This document shows, in pieces, positions 1-5,804 of a DNA stretch of 13,143 bases. How positions within the stretch are numbered: the stretch's first letter is position 1; each line of letters opens with the position of its first letter. The translations under genes and the position numbers were made by a program. Source of the DNA: Meridianimarinicoccus sp044221805. GTDB taxonomy: Bacteria; Pseudomonadota; Alphaproteobacteria; Rhodobacterales; Rhodobacteraceae. Location: NCBI GenBank assembly GCA_044221805.1, contig JBGAOK010000101.1, positions 1 to 13,143 on the forward strand, given 5' to 3'. The notes beneath the pieces are model-generated. The model made no database searches and was not told the origin of the DNA. It saw only the letters and a list, made by a program, of their open reading frames with translations.

Positions 1-519
1 GCCTTCGCGGCAACCCCAACGCTTGCCCAGGTCGCGGAAGAACCGGACGTCCCGGTCCAGCGCAACGTGGCAGGCTTCCGGGCCCACCACTGGCAGCCCT
101 ACTTCAACAACCTGACCAATGGCGCCATCCTGGTCGATACCAAGGCGCGGACGCTGCACTACTGGTCCGAGGACGAGACCGTGTTCCTGGTCTATCCGAC
201 CAGCGTGCCGCTGTCCGAGGACCTGACCCGCCGCGGCCGGACCGAGGTCGTGCAGAAGGTGGTCGGCCCGAGCTGGGCGCCGACCCCGTCGATGCGGCAG
301 CGCAACCCGGAATGGCCCGAGTTCATCGGCCCCGGCCCGGACAACCCGCTGGGCACCCATGCCCTGTACCTGGGTTGGCAGTATTACCGGATCCACGGCA
401 CCCACGACACCCGCAAGATCGGCCGTCAGTCGTCGAACGGGTGCGTCGGCCTCTACAACGAGGACATCCAGGAGCTGTTCAAGTACGCGAAGGTCGGCAC
501 GCAGGTCCTTCTGATCTGA
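1..519 (+). CDS. L,D-transpeptidase (YkuD family), 3' part only
   Basis: The frame is open from base 1, so the start codon lies upstream of the window; 172 codons and the TGA stop are present. The first residues (AFAATPTLAQ) look like the end of a signal peptide with an AxA-type cleavage site, which fits a periplasmic enzyme. The C-terminal half carries the YkuD catalytic signature: IHGTHD, then IGRQSSNGCVGLYNEDI, with the presumed nucleophilic cysteine at 442-444. Enzymes of this family form 3-3 peptidoglycan cross-links or attach proteins to peptidoglycan; which of these applies cannot be told from sequence. The usual SHGCxR motif reads SNGCVG here, so the histidine before GC is asparagine and the arginine after it is glycine. 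The protein ends soon after the motif (VGTQVLLI), as expected for a single-domain member. The family call is firm; the exact role is open. Confidence 0.88.
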   Translation, partial: AFAATPTLAQVAEEPDVPVQRNVAGFRAHHWQPYFNNLTNGAILVDTKARTLHYWSEDETVFLVYPTSVPLSEDLTRRGRTEVVQKVVGPSWAPTPSMRQRNPEWPEFIGPGPDNPLGTHALYLGWQYYRIHGTHDTRKIGRQSSNGCVGLYNEDIQELFKYAKVGTQVLLI

Positions 520-559
520 GGCGGAATTGCTACACCCGGGGCGTAAAGAGCAAGCTCTG

Positions 560-589
560 TTGCGTTTTCCGGATCTTCGCGGCTATAGG
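560..589 (+). promoter_or_regulatory. Candidate sigma-70-type promoter for the small exported protein
   Basis: TTGCGT at 560-565 and TATAGG at 584-589 are separated by 18 bases, a plausible -35/-10 pair. It would start transcription near 596 and give a leader of about 70 bases before the ATG at 665. No intrinsic terminator was found between the upstream transpeptidase gene and this point, so read-through is also possible. This is pattern matching only. Confidence 0.35.
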
Positions 590-664
590 AATCGCACGAG
601 GTACAGTTTTCCGTCGTCCGAGTTCCTCATCAAACTGATCGGGCGGCTACTACTGGAGGTCAAC

Positions 665-850
665 ATGAAGAAACTCGCACTCGCCGCCGCACTGTCGGTG
701 TACGCGGCTTCGGGCGCCGTCGCCGGTGGCCTGGATGAGCCGGTCGTTGAGCCGGTCGTCATCGAAGAAGACACCTCGGGCTCGAACGCGGCTTGGGTTG
801 TCCCGGTCGTGCTGCTGATCCTGATCGGCGCCGCTGCCGCCAGCGCCTGA
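665..850 (+). CDS. Small exported or membrane protein, 61 residues, unknown function
   Basis: A GGAGG ribosome binding site at 655-659 lies five bases before this ATG and fixes the start. The protein has three parts. Residues 1-20 are a classic signal peptide (MKKLALAAALSVYAASGAVA) with a likely cut after AVA. Residues 21-42 are an acidic linker with the near-repeat EPVVEPVV. Residues 43-60 are hydrophobic (WVVPVVLLILIGAAAA) and could be a membrane anchor. The predicted mature product is about 40 residues, anchored by its C-terminus with a short acidic periplasmic segment. I recall similar short proteins from other Rhodobacterales but know no function. It is followed directly by an intrinsic terminator, so it is probably a single-gene transcript. 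The neighbouring hemH is convergent and gives no functional hint. The gene is well supported; its role is unknown. Confidence 0.8.
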   Translation: MKKLALAAALSVYAASGAVAGGLDEPVVEPVVIEEDTSGSNAAWVVPVVLLILIGAAAASA

Positions 851-894
851 TAGGCAAAAAATCGGACGGTCGCGCCTCTGCGGCCGGACTCCCT

Positions 895-929
895 AGGGCG
901 GCGCGTTCTCGCGCTGCCCTTTCTTTTTT
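895..929 (+). terminator. Rho-independent terminator after the small exported protein
   Basis: An 11-bp stem (895-905 with 910-920, including one G-T pair) closed by a TTCT loop (906-909) is followed by TTTCTTTTTT (920-929). It sits 45 bases after the stop codon at 850 and is oriented for the plus strand. Confidence 0.88.
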
Positions 930-979
930 GCGTCGCCCGGGGGGCGACGGTCTTCTTTTGTGTCGCCGGGGGGCGACGG
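921..979 (+). repeat. Tandem pair of near-identical GC-rich hairpins, backup terminators
   Basis: Two copies of a unit made of a T-rich run, a G, and a GTCGCC...GGCGAC hairpin lie side by side at 921-950 and 953-979. The first hairpin pairs 931-938 with 942-949 (8 bp) around a GGG loop. The second pairs 962-967 with 972-977 (6 bp) around GGGG. The first is followed by TCTTCTTTT (951-959), so it too resembles a plus-strand terminator. The second lacks a T-run and ends about 10 bases from the hemH stop codon. On the minus strand the same hairpins could stabilise the hemH mRNA end, but no T-run follows them in that direction. Confidence 0.7.
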
Positions 980-987
980 GCCGGCGC

Positions 988-2076
988 TCAGGCCCAGCCG
1001 GACAGGTTCGCCTCGATCACCTCGACCAGAGCCGCCACATGGGCGTCGTCGTCGTTCAGGCAGGGGATATAGGTGAAGCTTTCGCCGCCGGCGTGCTCGA
1101 AGCTTTCCCGGATCTCGCCATTGATCTCTTCCAGCGTCTCGATGCAATCGGCCGAGAAGGCCGGGGCGATCACCGCGATGCGCTTGTGTCCCGCCTTGGC
1201 GAGGCGGGCGACTTCCTCGACCGTATAGGGCTTGAGCCATTCCTCGGGGCCGAAGCGCGACTGGAAGGCGGTGATGACCGACCCCTCGGGCCAGCCCAGC
1301 CGTTCGCGCAGCAGCCGCGTCGTCTTCTGGCACTGGCAGTGATAGGGGTCGCCCTCGGTCAGATAGCGCTGCGGCAGGCCGTGATACGAGGCGATCAGCA
1401 GGTCGGGCCGGTCCGCAAGTCCGCCATAGGCCCGTTCGACCGAGCGGGCGAGCGCGTCGACATAGGCGGGGTGGGCGAAATAGGGCGCCACGGTGCGCAC
1501 CGCCGGCTGCCACTTCGCCTGCATCAGCGCCCGGAAGAAATGGTCGTTCGCCGTCGCCGTGGTCGCCCCGGCATATTGCGGGTAGAGCGGGAAGAACACG
1601 ATCCGCCGGCAGCCCTGATCCATCAGCGCCTTCAGCTTCGAGCCGGTCGAGGGGTTGCCATAGCGCATGCAGAAATCGACCACCACGTCATCGCCATGGC
1701 GTTCCGCCAGCACGGCGGCGATCTTCGCGGTCTGCGCCCGGGTGATGGTCATCAGCGGGCTTTCGTTCTCGGCCTCGTTCCAGATCAGCTTGTAGTTCGC
1801 GCCCGAACGGCGCGGCCGGGTCGTCAGGATGACCAGCTGCAGCAGCGGCTGCCAGAGCCAGGGCGAATAGTCGATCACCCGGCGGTCCGACAGGAACTCG
1901 TTCAGATAGCGCCGCATCGACCAGTAGTCATAGCCGTCCGGCGTGCCGAGGTTGGCAAGCAGGATCCCGGTCTTTGGCCGGGCCACGGGCGGGTGTCCGG
2001 CCGGCAGGTGCTGGGTGTCGGTCGTGGGCATCATGGCGCCGGGTGGCTTTCTGTCGGTCGATCGGGCGTCCAGCAT
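988..2076 (-). CDS. hemH: Ferrochelatase
   Basis: Catalyses the last step of protohaem synthesis, insertion of Fe2+ into protoporphyrin IX, at the cytoplasm/inner-membrane face. The 362-residue product matches the family throughout: KTGILLANLGTPD near the N-terminus, YLNEFLSDRRVIDY, FPLYPQYAGATT, ASYHGLPQRY with the metal-site histidine at about residue 232, DPYHCQCQKT, and FSADCIETLEEI with the catalytic glutamate at about 313. The 81-residue distance between this histidine and glutamate is typical of the family. I chose the start at 2076 because GAGGA lies eight bases upstream; the two in-frame ATGs at 2034 and 2031 have no good ribosome binding site, though homologs often begin near there. 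An open frame extends upstream to 2247 but overlaps the methyltransferase gene and looks non-coding. It lies 103 bases downstream of that gene on the same strand, so they may be co-transcribed. Confidence 0.96.
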   Translation of the reverse strand: MLDARSTDRKPPGAMMPTTDTQHLPAGHPPVARPKTGILLANLGTPDGYDYWSMRRYLNEFLSDRRVIDYSPWLWQPLLQLVILTTRPRRSGANYKLIWNEAENESPLMTITRAQTAKIAAVLAERHGDDVVVDFCMRYGNPSTGSKLKALMDQGCRRIVFFPLYPQYAGATTATANDHFFRALMQAKWQPAVRTVAPYFAHPAYVDALARSVERAYGGLADRPDLLIASYHGLPQRYLTEGDPYHCQCQKTTRLLRERLGWPEGSVITAFQSRFGPEEWLKPYTVEEVARLAKAGHKRIAVIAPAFSADCIETLEEINGEIRESFEHAGGESFTYIPCLNDDDAHVAALVEVIEANLSGWA

Positions 2077-2179
2077 AGGCGGGGTCCTCGCAGGTGCAAG
2101 CAGGTCTGTCCGCGCGCGGCCGCGTCGTGTGGCCGAACCGTGGCAGACCGGGAAGGAACGTCCGGTCCGGCCCGGCGGA

Positions 2180-3043
2180 TCACTCGTCGCCCGCCTCCGC
2201 GGCGGGAACCTGTCCGGGCAGGACCTGTTCCACCGCGCCAAGCGCATCGGCCAGCCGCCCCGCGGCCGAGCCCGGGCGCAGCGGCTGCGGCTGGCCGGCG
2301 GCGGGTGCCCAGCCGGTCAGGCAGACGATGTCGAACCGGGCGGTGATCCGGCCATCGGCGGCGGCGAAATGGCGCGAGAGGATCTCGGTGGCGCGGACCA
2401 GCACCGACCGGGGGGTGAAGCTGCGCCGCCGTCCGGCCAGGGCGTTGGCCTCGCCCATGGCGCGCAGGTCGCGCATCAGGTGCAGGGCCGAGGCATAGCT
2501 GACCCGCAGGCTCGCCACGTCGGCCACGGGGAGCGCGAAGCCCGCCCGTTGCAGCAGCCCGCCCAGGTCGCGCACCTCGCCCATGGGCAGGACGCGCGGC
2601 GACAGGCCGCCGGTCACCTCGACCTCGGCCTCGGCAAGGGCAGCGCGCAGCTCGGCCAGGGTCTGGCCGCCGAAGGTGAAGCCCAGGAACAGTCCGTCCG
2701 GGCGCAGCGCCCGGCGGGCCTGGATCAGCTGGCCGACCGGATCCTCGGCCCAGTGCAGGCCGAGCCCGTGGACGACCAGATCATGGGCTTCGGGTTCCAG
2801 ATCGAGCAGGTCGGCATCGGCGACCACCCGCGCCCCGGGCAGCACCGCCTGCCATGGGCCGGGGATGCCTGCCACCAGGGCCGGCGCCGTAAAGGCCCTG
2901 TTAACCATGGCGAGCCTCTCCTGAAGCTCGTCCGCGGCGGCGTCGTGCAGGAACAGCGCCGGGTCGGGCATCGCAAGGGCACGGCGCCGGTTCCGCTCCA
3001 GCGCGGCGCGGTCGGTCAGAAGCGGGCGGAGGTCGCTCATCAT
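2180..3043 (-). CDS. BioC/NDUFAF5-like methyltransferase-fold protein, degenerate SAM site
   Basis: About 287 residues. The layout follows the BioC/NDUFAF5 branch of class I methyltransferases: an N-terminal segment rich in R/A with FLHDAAADELQERLAMVNRAF (shown here as positions 31-51), then HDLVVHGLGLHW near 87-98, RRALRPDGLFLG near 110-121 and FGGQTLAELR near 124-133, and a C-terminal lid. Mitochondrial NDUFAF5 hydroxylates an arginine of complex I subunit NDUFS7; bacterial BioC methylates malonyl-ACP. Neither role can be assigned here. The glycine-rich SAM-binding motif that should follow residue 60 is absent: the segment reads GIPGPWQAVLPGARVV, without DxGxGxG. Activity is therefore doubtful, unless SAM is bound differently. 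Two adjacent ATGs (3043 and 3040) could start the protein; neither has a convincing Shine-Dalgarno. The first overlaps the comF start codon by two bases. Confidence 0.75.
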   Translation of the reverse strand: MMSDLRPLLTDRAALERNRRRALAMPDPALFLHDAAADELQERLAMVNRAFTAPALVAGIPGPWQAVLPGARVVADADLLDLEPEAHDLVVHGLGLHWAEDPVGQLIQARRALRPDGLFLGFTFGGQTLAELRAALAEAEVEVTGGLSPRVLPMGEVRDLGGLLQRAGFALPVADVASLRVSYASALHLMRDLRAMGEANALAGRRRSFTPRSVLVRATEILSRHFAAADGRITARFDIVCLTGWAPAAGQPQPLRPGSAAGRLADALGAVEQVLPGQVPAAEAGDE

Positions 3044-3812
3044 GGCAGGATCCGGGTCGGCGATGCGGGTGGCGATCGGGGCAGCCGCCGGGGCCCGGCG
3101 GCGCCTGAGGGAACTGGTGTTCCCGCCGCAATGCCTGCTTTGCGGGGCGATTGTCCAGACCGAGGGCGCGCTCTGCGGACCCTGCTGGCGCGAGACGCCG
3201 TTCATCCTCGGCCCGGTCTGCGACCTGTGCGGCGCGCCGGTGCTGGGCGGCGCCTCCGATGAGGCGGTGACCTGCGACGATTGCCGGGCGCTGGACCGGC
3301 CGTGGCAAAAGGGCCGGGCAGTGATGCTCTATGGCGGCGGCGCGCGCCGGCTGGTCCTTGGCCTGAAGCATGGCGACCGGCTGGATCTGGCCCCGGCGCT
3401 GGCCGGGTGGATGGCGGCGCGGGCCGGGCCGCTGCTGGGCGAGGGCGCGCTGATCGTTCCGGTGCCGGTGCACTGGCGCCGGCTGCTGGCGCGGCGCTAC
3501 AATCAGGCGGCCGTTCTGGGCAATGCGCTGGGGCGGATGACCGGCCGGCCGGTCTGTCCCGACCTTCTGCAGCGGGTCCGCGCCACACCGCCCCAGGACG
3601 GGATGAGTGTCGCCGAGCGGATCGACAACCTGTCGGGCGCGATCCGGCTGGCCCCGCGCCATGTCGGCCTGCCGGCCGGGCGCACGGTCCTGCTGGTCGA
3701 CGACGTGATGACCTCGGGCGCGACGCTGGACGCCTGTGCCCGTGTCCTTCTTGCTGCAGGCGCAGAAAAAGTGCGCGTGTTGGTTCTGGCGCGGGTGGTC
3801 CGGGATGCCTAG
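3042..3812 (+). CDS. comF: ComF family protein (phosphoribosyltransferase-like)
   Basis: 256 residues. The N-terminal zinc-finger region has four cysteine pairs: CLLC (31-34), CGPC (45-48), CDLC (60-63) and CDDC (78-81). The C-terminal half is a type I phosphoribosyltransferase fold with VPVPVHWRRLLARRYNQA (140-157) and the PRPP-binding loop VLLVDDVMTSGAT (216-228). ComF proteins are linked to DNA uptake in competent bacteria, where they help single-stranded DNA enter the cytoplasm; in Alphaproteobacteria the gene is usually a lone member and its role is untested. GGAGG at 3028-3032, nine bases upstream, supports the ATG at 3042; an alternative ATG at 3063 has weaker support. The start overlaps the divergent methyltransferase start, so any promoter must lie inside that gene. 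comF leads a likely operon with grxC and the amidase. Confidence 0.9.
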   Translation: MAGSGSAMRVAIGAAAGARRRLRELVFPPQCLLCGAIVQTEGALCGPCWRETPFILGPVCDLCGAPVLGGASDEAVTCDDCRALDRPWQKGRAVMLYGGGARRLVLGLKHGDRLDLAPALAGWMAARAGPLLGEGALIVPVPVHWRRLLARRYNQAAVLGNALGRMTGRPVCPDLLQRVRATPPQDGMSVAERIDNLSGAIRLAPRHVGLPAGRTVLLVDDVMTSGATLDACARVLLAAGAEKVRVLVLARVVRDA

Positions 3813-3851
3813 ATTGCCGGGCGAAGCCATGCCTCTGCTTGCGGGACCCCG

Positions 3852-4109
3852 ATGCCGCCGATCGAAATCTATACCTCGCCGACCTGCGGCTATTGCCATG
3901 CCGCCAAGCGGCTGCTGAACGCCAAGGGCGTCAGCTTCACCGAATACGATGTGGTCCGCGAGCCGCGGAAGCGGGACGAGATGCTGGGCCGGGCCAATGG
4001 CCAGCGCACCGTGCCGCAGATCTTCGTGGGCGAGACCCATGTGGGCGGCTGCGACGACCTCTATGCCATGGACCGGGCGGGAAAGCTGGATCCGCTTCTG
4101 GGGCTCTGA
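3852..4109 (+). CDS. grxC: Glutaredoxin 3 (GrxC type)
   Basis: 85 residues, the normal size of a bacterial dithiol glutaredoxin. It uses glutathione to reduce protein disulfides and glutathionylated proteins in the cytosol. Visible marks are IEIYTSPTCGYC with redox cysteines at 12 and 15, the TVPQIFVG segment with the cis-proline that contacts glutathione, and the GGCDDL motif that binds the glutathione tail. The active site is CGYC instead of the textbook CPYC; glycine at that position is a mild variant. It lies 39 bases after comF and only four bases before the amidase start, so the three genes are probably one transcript. Pairing with a deaminated-glutathione amidase gives a shared glutathione theme. 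Confidence 0.94.
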   Translation: MPPIEIYTSPTCGYCHAAKRLLNAKGVSFTEYDVVREPRKRDEMLGRANGQRTVPQIFVGETHVGGCDDLYAMDRAGKLDPLLGL

Positions 4110-4113
4110 CCCG

Positions 4114-4944
4114 GTGCGCGCCGCTCTCGTCCAGATGACGAGCACGGACGCGCCCGAAGCCAATCTGGCCGCCGCCGAAGCCCTGATTGCGGCGGCGGCG
4201 GCCGAGGGGGCGGGCTTTGTCCTGACCCCGGAAGTCACCAACTGCGTTTCGGCCAGCCGCGCCCGGCAGGTTGAGGTGCTGCGGCCGGAACCGGAGGACC
4301 CGGTGCTGGCGGGGCTGCGCGAGGCCGCGGCGCGGCACGGGATCTGGCTGCTGATCGGCTCGCTGGCGCTGAAGACCGGCGACGCGGACGGGCGCTTCGC
4401 CAACCGGTCGTTCCTGATTGCCCCCGACGGCGCGGTCGCCGCCCGCTATGACAAGATCCACATGTTCGACGTGGCCCTGTCCGAGACCGAACGCTATCGC
4501 GAATCGGACGGGTTCCGGCCTGGCGAACGGGCGGTCGTGGCCGAGACGCCCTTCGCCCGGATCGGGCTCACGGTCTGCTATGACCTGCGTTTTCCGCATC
4601 TTTATCGGGCGCTCGCCGGGGCGGGGGCGCAGATCCTGACGGTGCCCGCGGCCTTCGCGGTGCCGACCGGGCAGGCGCACTGGGAGGTGCTGCTGCGCGC
4701 CCGGGCGATCGAAAGCGGCGCCTTCGTGCTGGCCCCGGCGCAATGCGGGACGCATCGGGCCACGGCAGGCAAGCCGCGCCAGACCTGGGGCCATTCCCTG
4801 GCGGTGGCGCCCTGGGGCGAGGTGCTGGCCGATGCCGGCGACCGGCCCGGGGTGACGCTGGTGGATCTGGATCTGGACAAGGTCGCCGAAGCCCGCCGCC
4901 GGGTGCCGTCCCTGCGCCACGACCGCCCCTTTTCCGGGCCCTGA
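4114..4944 (+). CDS. Nit-family amidase (carbon-nitrogen hydrolase), likely deaminated glutathione amidase
   Basis: 276 residues from a GTG start. The nitrilase-superfamily catalytic triad is complete: Glu40 in TPEVTN, Lys114 in YDKIHMFDV, and nucleophile Cys155 in TVCYDLRFP. The ETERYRES segment after the lysine and AFAVPTGQAHWEVLLRARAI after the cysteine are characteristic of the Nit1/Nit2 branch. Mammalian Nit1 and E. coli YbeM in this branch hydrolyse deaminated glutathione, a damage product made by transaminases, back to usable parts. I infer the same role here, supported by the adjacent glutaredoxin gene. The frame is open further upstream, back into grxC, but homologs begin at the equivalent of MRAALVQM, so the GTG at 4114, four bases after the grxC stop, is preferred. 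The gene ends against a hairpin and the convergent ubiG. Confidence 0.9.
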   Translation: MRAALVQMTSTDAPEANLAAAEALIAAAAAEGAGFVLTPEVTNCVSASRARQVEVLRPEPEDPVLAGLREAAARHGIWLLIGSLALKTGDADGRFANRSFLIAPDGAVAARYDKIHMFDVALSETERYRESDGFRPGERAVVAETPFARIGLTVCYDLRFPHLYRALAGAGAQILTVPAAFAVPTGQAHWEVLLRARAIESGAFVLAPAQCGTHRATAGKPRQTWGHSLAVAPWGEVLADAGDRPGVTLVDLDLDKVAEARRRVPSLRHDRPFSGP

Positions 4945-4975
4945 CCGGCGGCCCCTAGACGGCCTCTGCCGCCGG
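4945..4975. terminator. Hairpin between convergent amidase and ubiG genes
   Basis: A perfect 8-bp inverted repeat, CCGGCGGC (4945-4952) and GCCGCCGG (4968-4975), with a 15-base loop begins right after the amidase stop and lies 11 bases from the ubiG stop. No T-run follows on either strand, so it is a possible bidirectional 3'-end hairpin and not a classical intrinsic terminator. Confidence 0.45.
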
Positions 4976-4985
4976 GGCCGCGGCC

Positions 4986-5741
4986 TCAGCCCGCTGCGCG
5001 GGCCGAGACAGCGTAGTTGACCGACAGATCCCGGTCCGAGATAGAGAACGACCAGGCGAAGGGATTGAACACGAAGCCCTTGCGGTCGACCGGGTCGAGC
5101 CCGGCGCCGGACAGGAGCGCGGTCAGCTCGTCCGGGGTGATGAAGCGGCGCCATTCATGGGTGCCCTTCGGCAGCCAGCGCATCACGTATTCGGCGCCGA
5201 CGATGCCCATCACGAAGCTTTTTGCGTTGCGGTTCAGGGTCGACAGCACGATCAGGCCGCCCGGTTTCAGCAGCGCGCGGCAGGTGACAAGGAAGCTGGC
5301 CGGGTCGGCGACATGCTCGATCACCTCCAGCGCCAGCACCACGTCGAAGCGCGCGTCCTCGGCGGCTACGGCCTCGGCGGTGGTGTGGCGATAATCGATC
5401 GCCAGCCCGGACTGGCGGGCATGGGCGGCGGCCACGGGAATGTTGCGCGCCGCCGCGTCGATCCCGGTTACCTCGGCGCCGAGTCGCGCCATCGGTTCGC
5501 TCAGAAGCCCGCCGCCGCAGCCGATGTCGATCAGCGTCAGCCCCGCGAACGGGCGCTCGCCAGTCAGGTCGCGGTCGAATTCGGCAGCGATCTGGCGCGT
5601 GACATAGTCCAGCCGGCACGGCTGGAGCATGTGCAGCGGGCGGAACTTGCCGTTCGGATCCCACCACTCCGCCGCCATGGCCTCGAACTTGGCGATTTCG
5701 GCGGGGTCGACACTGGTCTCCGGGGTCGAGCGCGCATTCAT
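4986..5741 (-). CDS. ubiG: Ubiquinone biosynthesis O-methyltransferase UbiG
   Basis: Performs both O-methylations of ubiquinone synthesis, at the membrane-associated Ubi complex. The 251-residue protein has the UbiG-specific N-terminus (EIAKFEAMAAEWWDPNGKF, then PLHMLQPCRLDYV), which is diagnostic against other methyltransferases. The SAM site follows: LIDIGCGGGLLSEPMA at 70-85, acidic GID at 93-95, and ALEVIEHVADP at 137-147. LLKPGGLIVLSTLNRN (157-172) and the WLPKGTHEWRRF segment (189-200) complete the family pattern. The ATG at 5741 has AAGGA seven bases upstream. It is divergent from pip, with 63 bases between the start codons, and convergent with the amidase gene. The identification is firm. 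Confidence 0.96.
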   Translation of the reverse strand: MNARSTPETSVDPAEIAKFEAMAAEWWDPNGKFRPLHMLQPCRLDYVTRQIAAEFDRDLTGERPFAGLTLIDIGCGGGLLSEPMARLGAEVTGIDAAARNIPVAAAHARQSGLAIDYRHTTAEAVAAEDARFDVVLALEVIEHVADPASFLVTCRALLKPGGLIVLSTLNRNAKSFVMGIVGAEYVMRWLPKGTHEWRRFITPDELTALLSGAGLDPVDRKGFVFNPFAWSFSISDRDLSVNYAVSARAAG

Positions 5742-5789
5742 TCTGCGGTCCTTTTCGGGTTTGTGCTTATGGTCGGCGGGTCTGGCAGG

Positions 5790-5798
5790 CTATATAGT
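5790..5798. promoter_or_regulatory. Palindromic TATATA element between ubiG and pip, possible two-way -10 box
   Basis: CTATATAG (5790-5797) is a perfect 8-bp palindrome in a 63-base divergent spacer. Read on the plus strand, TATATA (5791-5796) or TATAGT (5793-5798) would place transcription start at or next to the A of the pip ATG (5805). Read on the minus strand, TATATA would start ubiG near 5783, leaving a leader of about 42 bases with its AAGGA site. No good -35 element is visible in either direction, so confidence is moderate. Confidence 0.45.
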
Positions 5799-5804
5799 CC
5801 GGCC

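Noticed and set aside
793..3262. Plus-strand frames of 517 and 439 codons opposite hemH and the methyltransferase gene
   Set aside because: They are arginine/glycine/proline-rich shadows of well supported minus-strand genes and run through the terminator array.
5157..5804. N-terminal extension of pip by 216 codons
   Set aside because: The extension overlaps ubiG on the other strand and has no peptidase homology; the S33 protein begins naturally at 5805.
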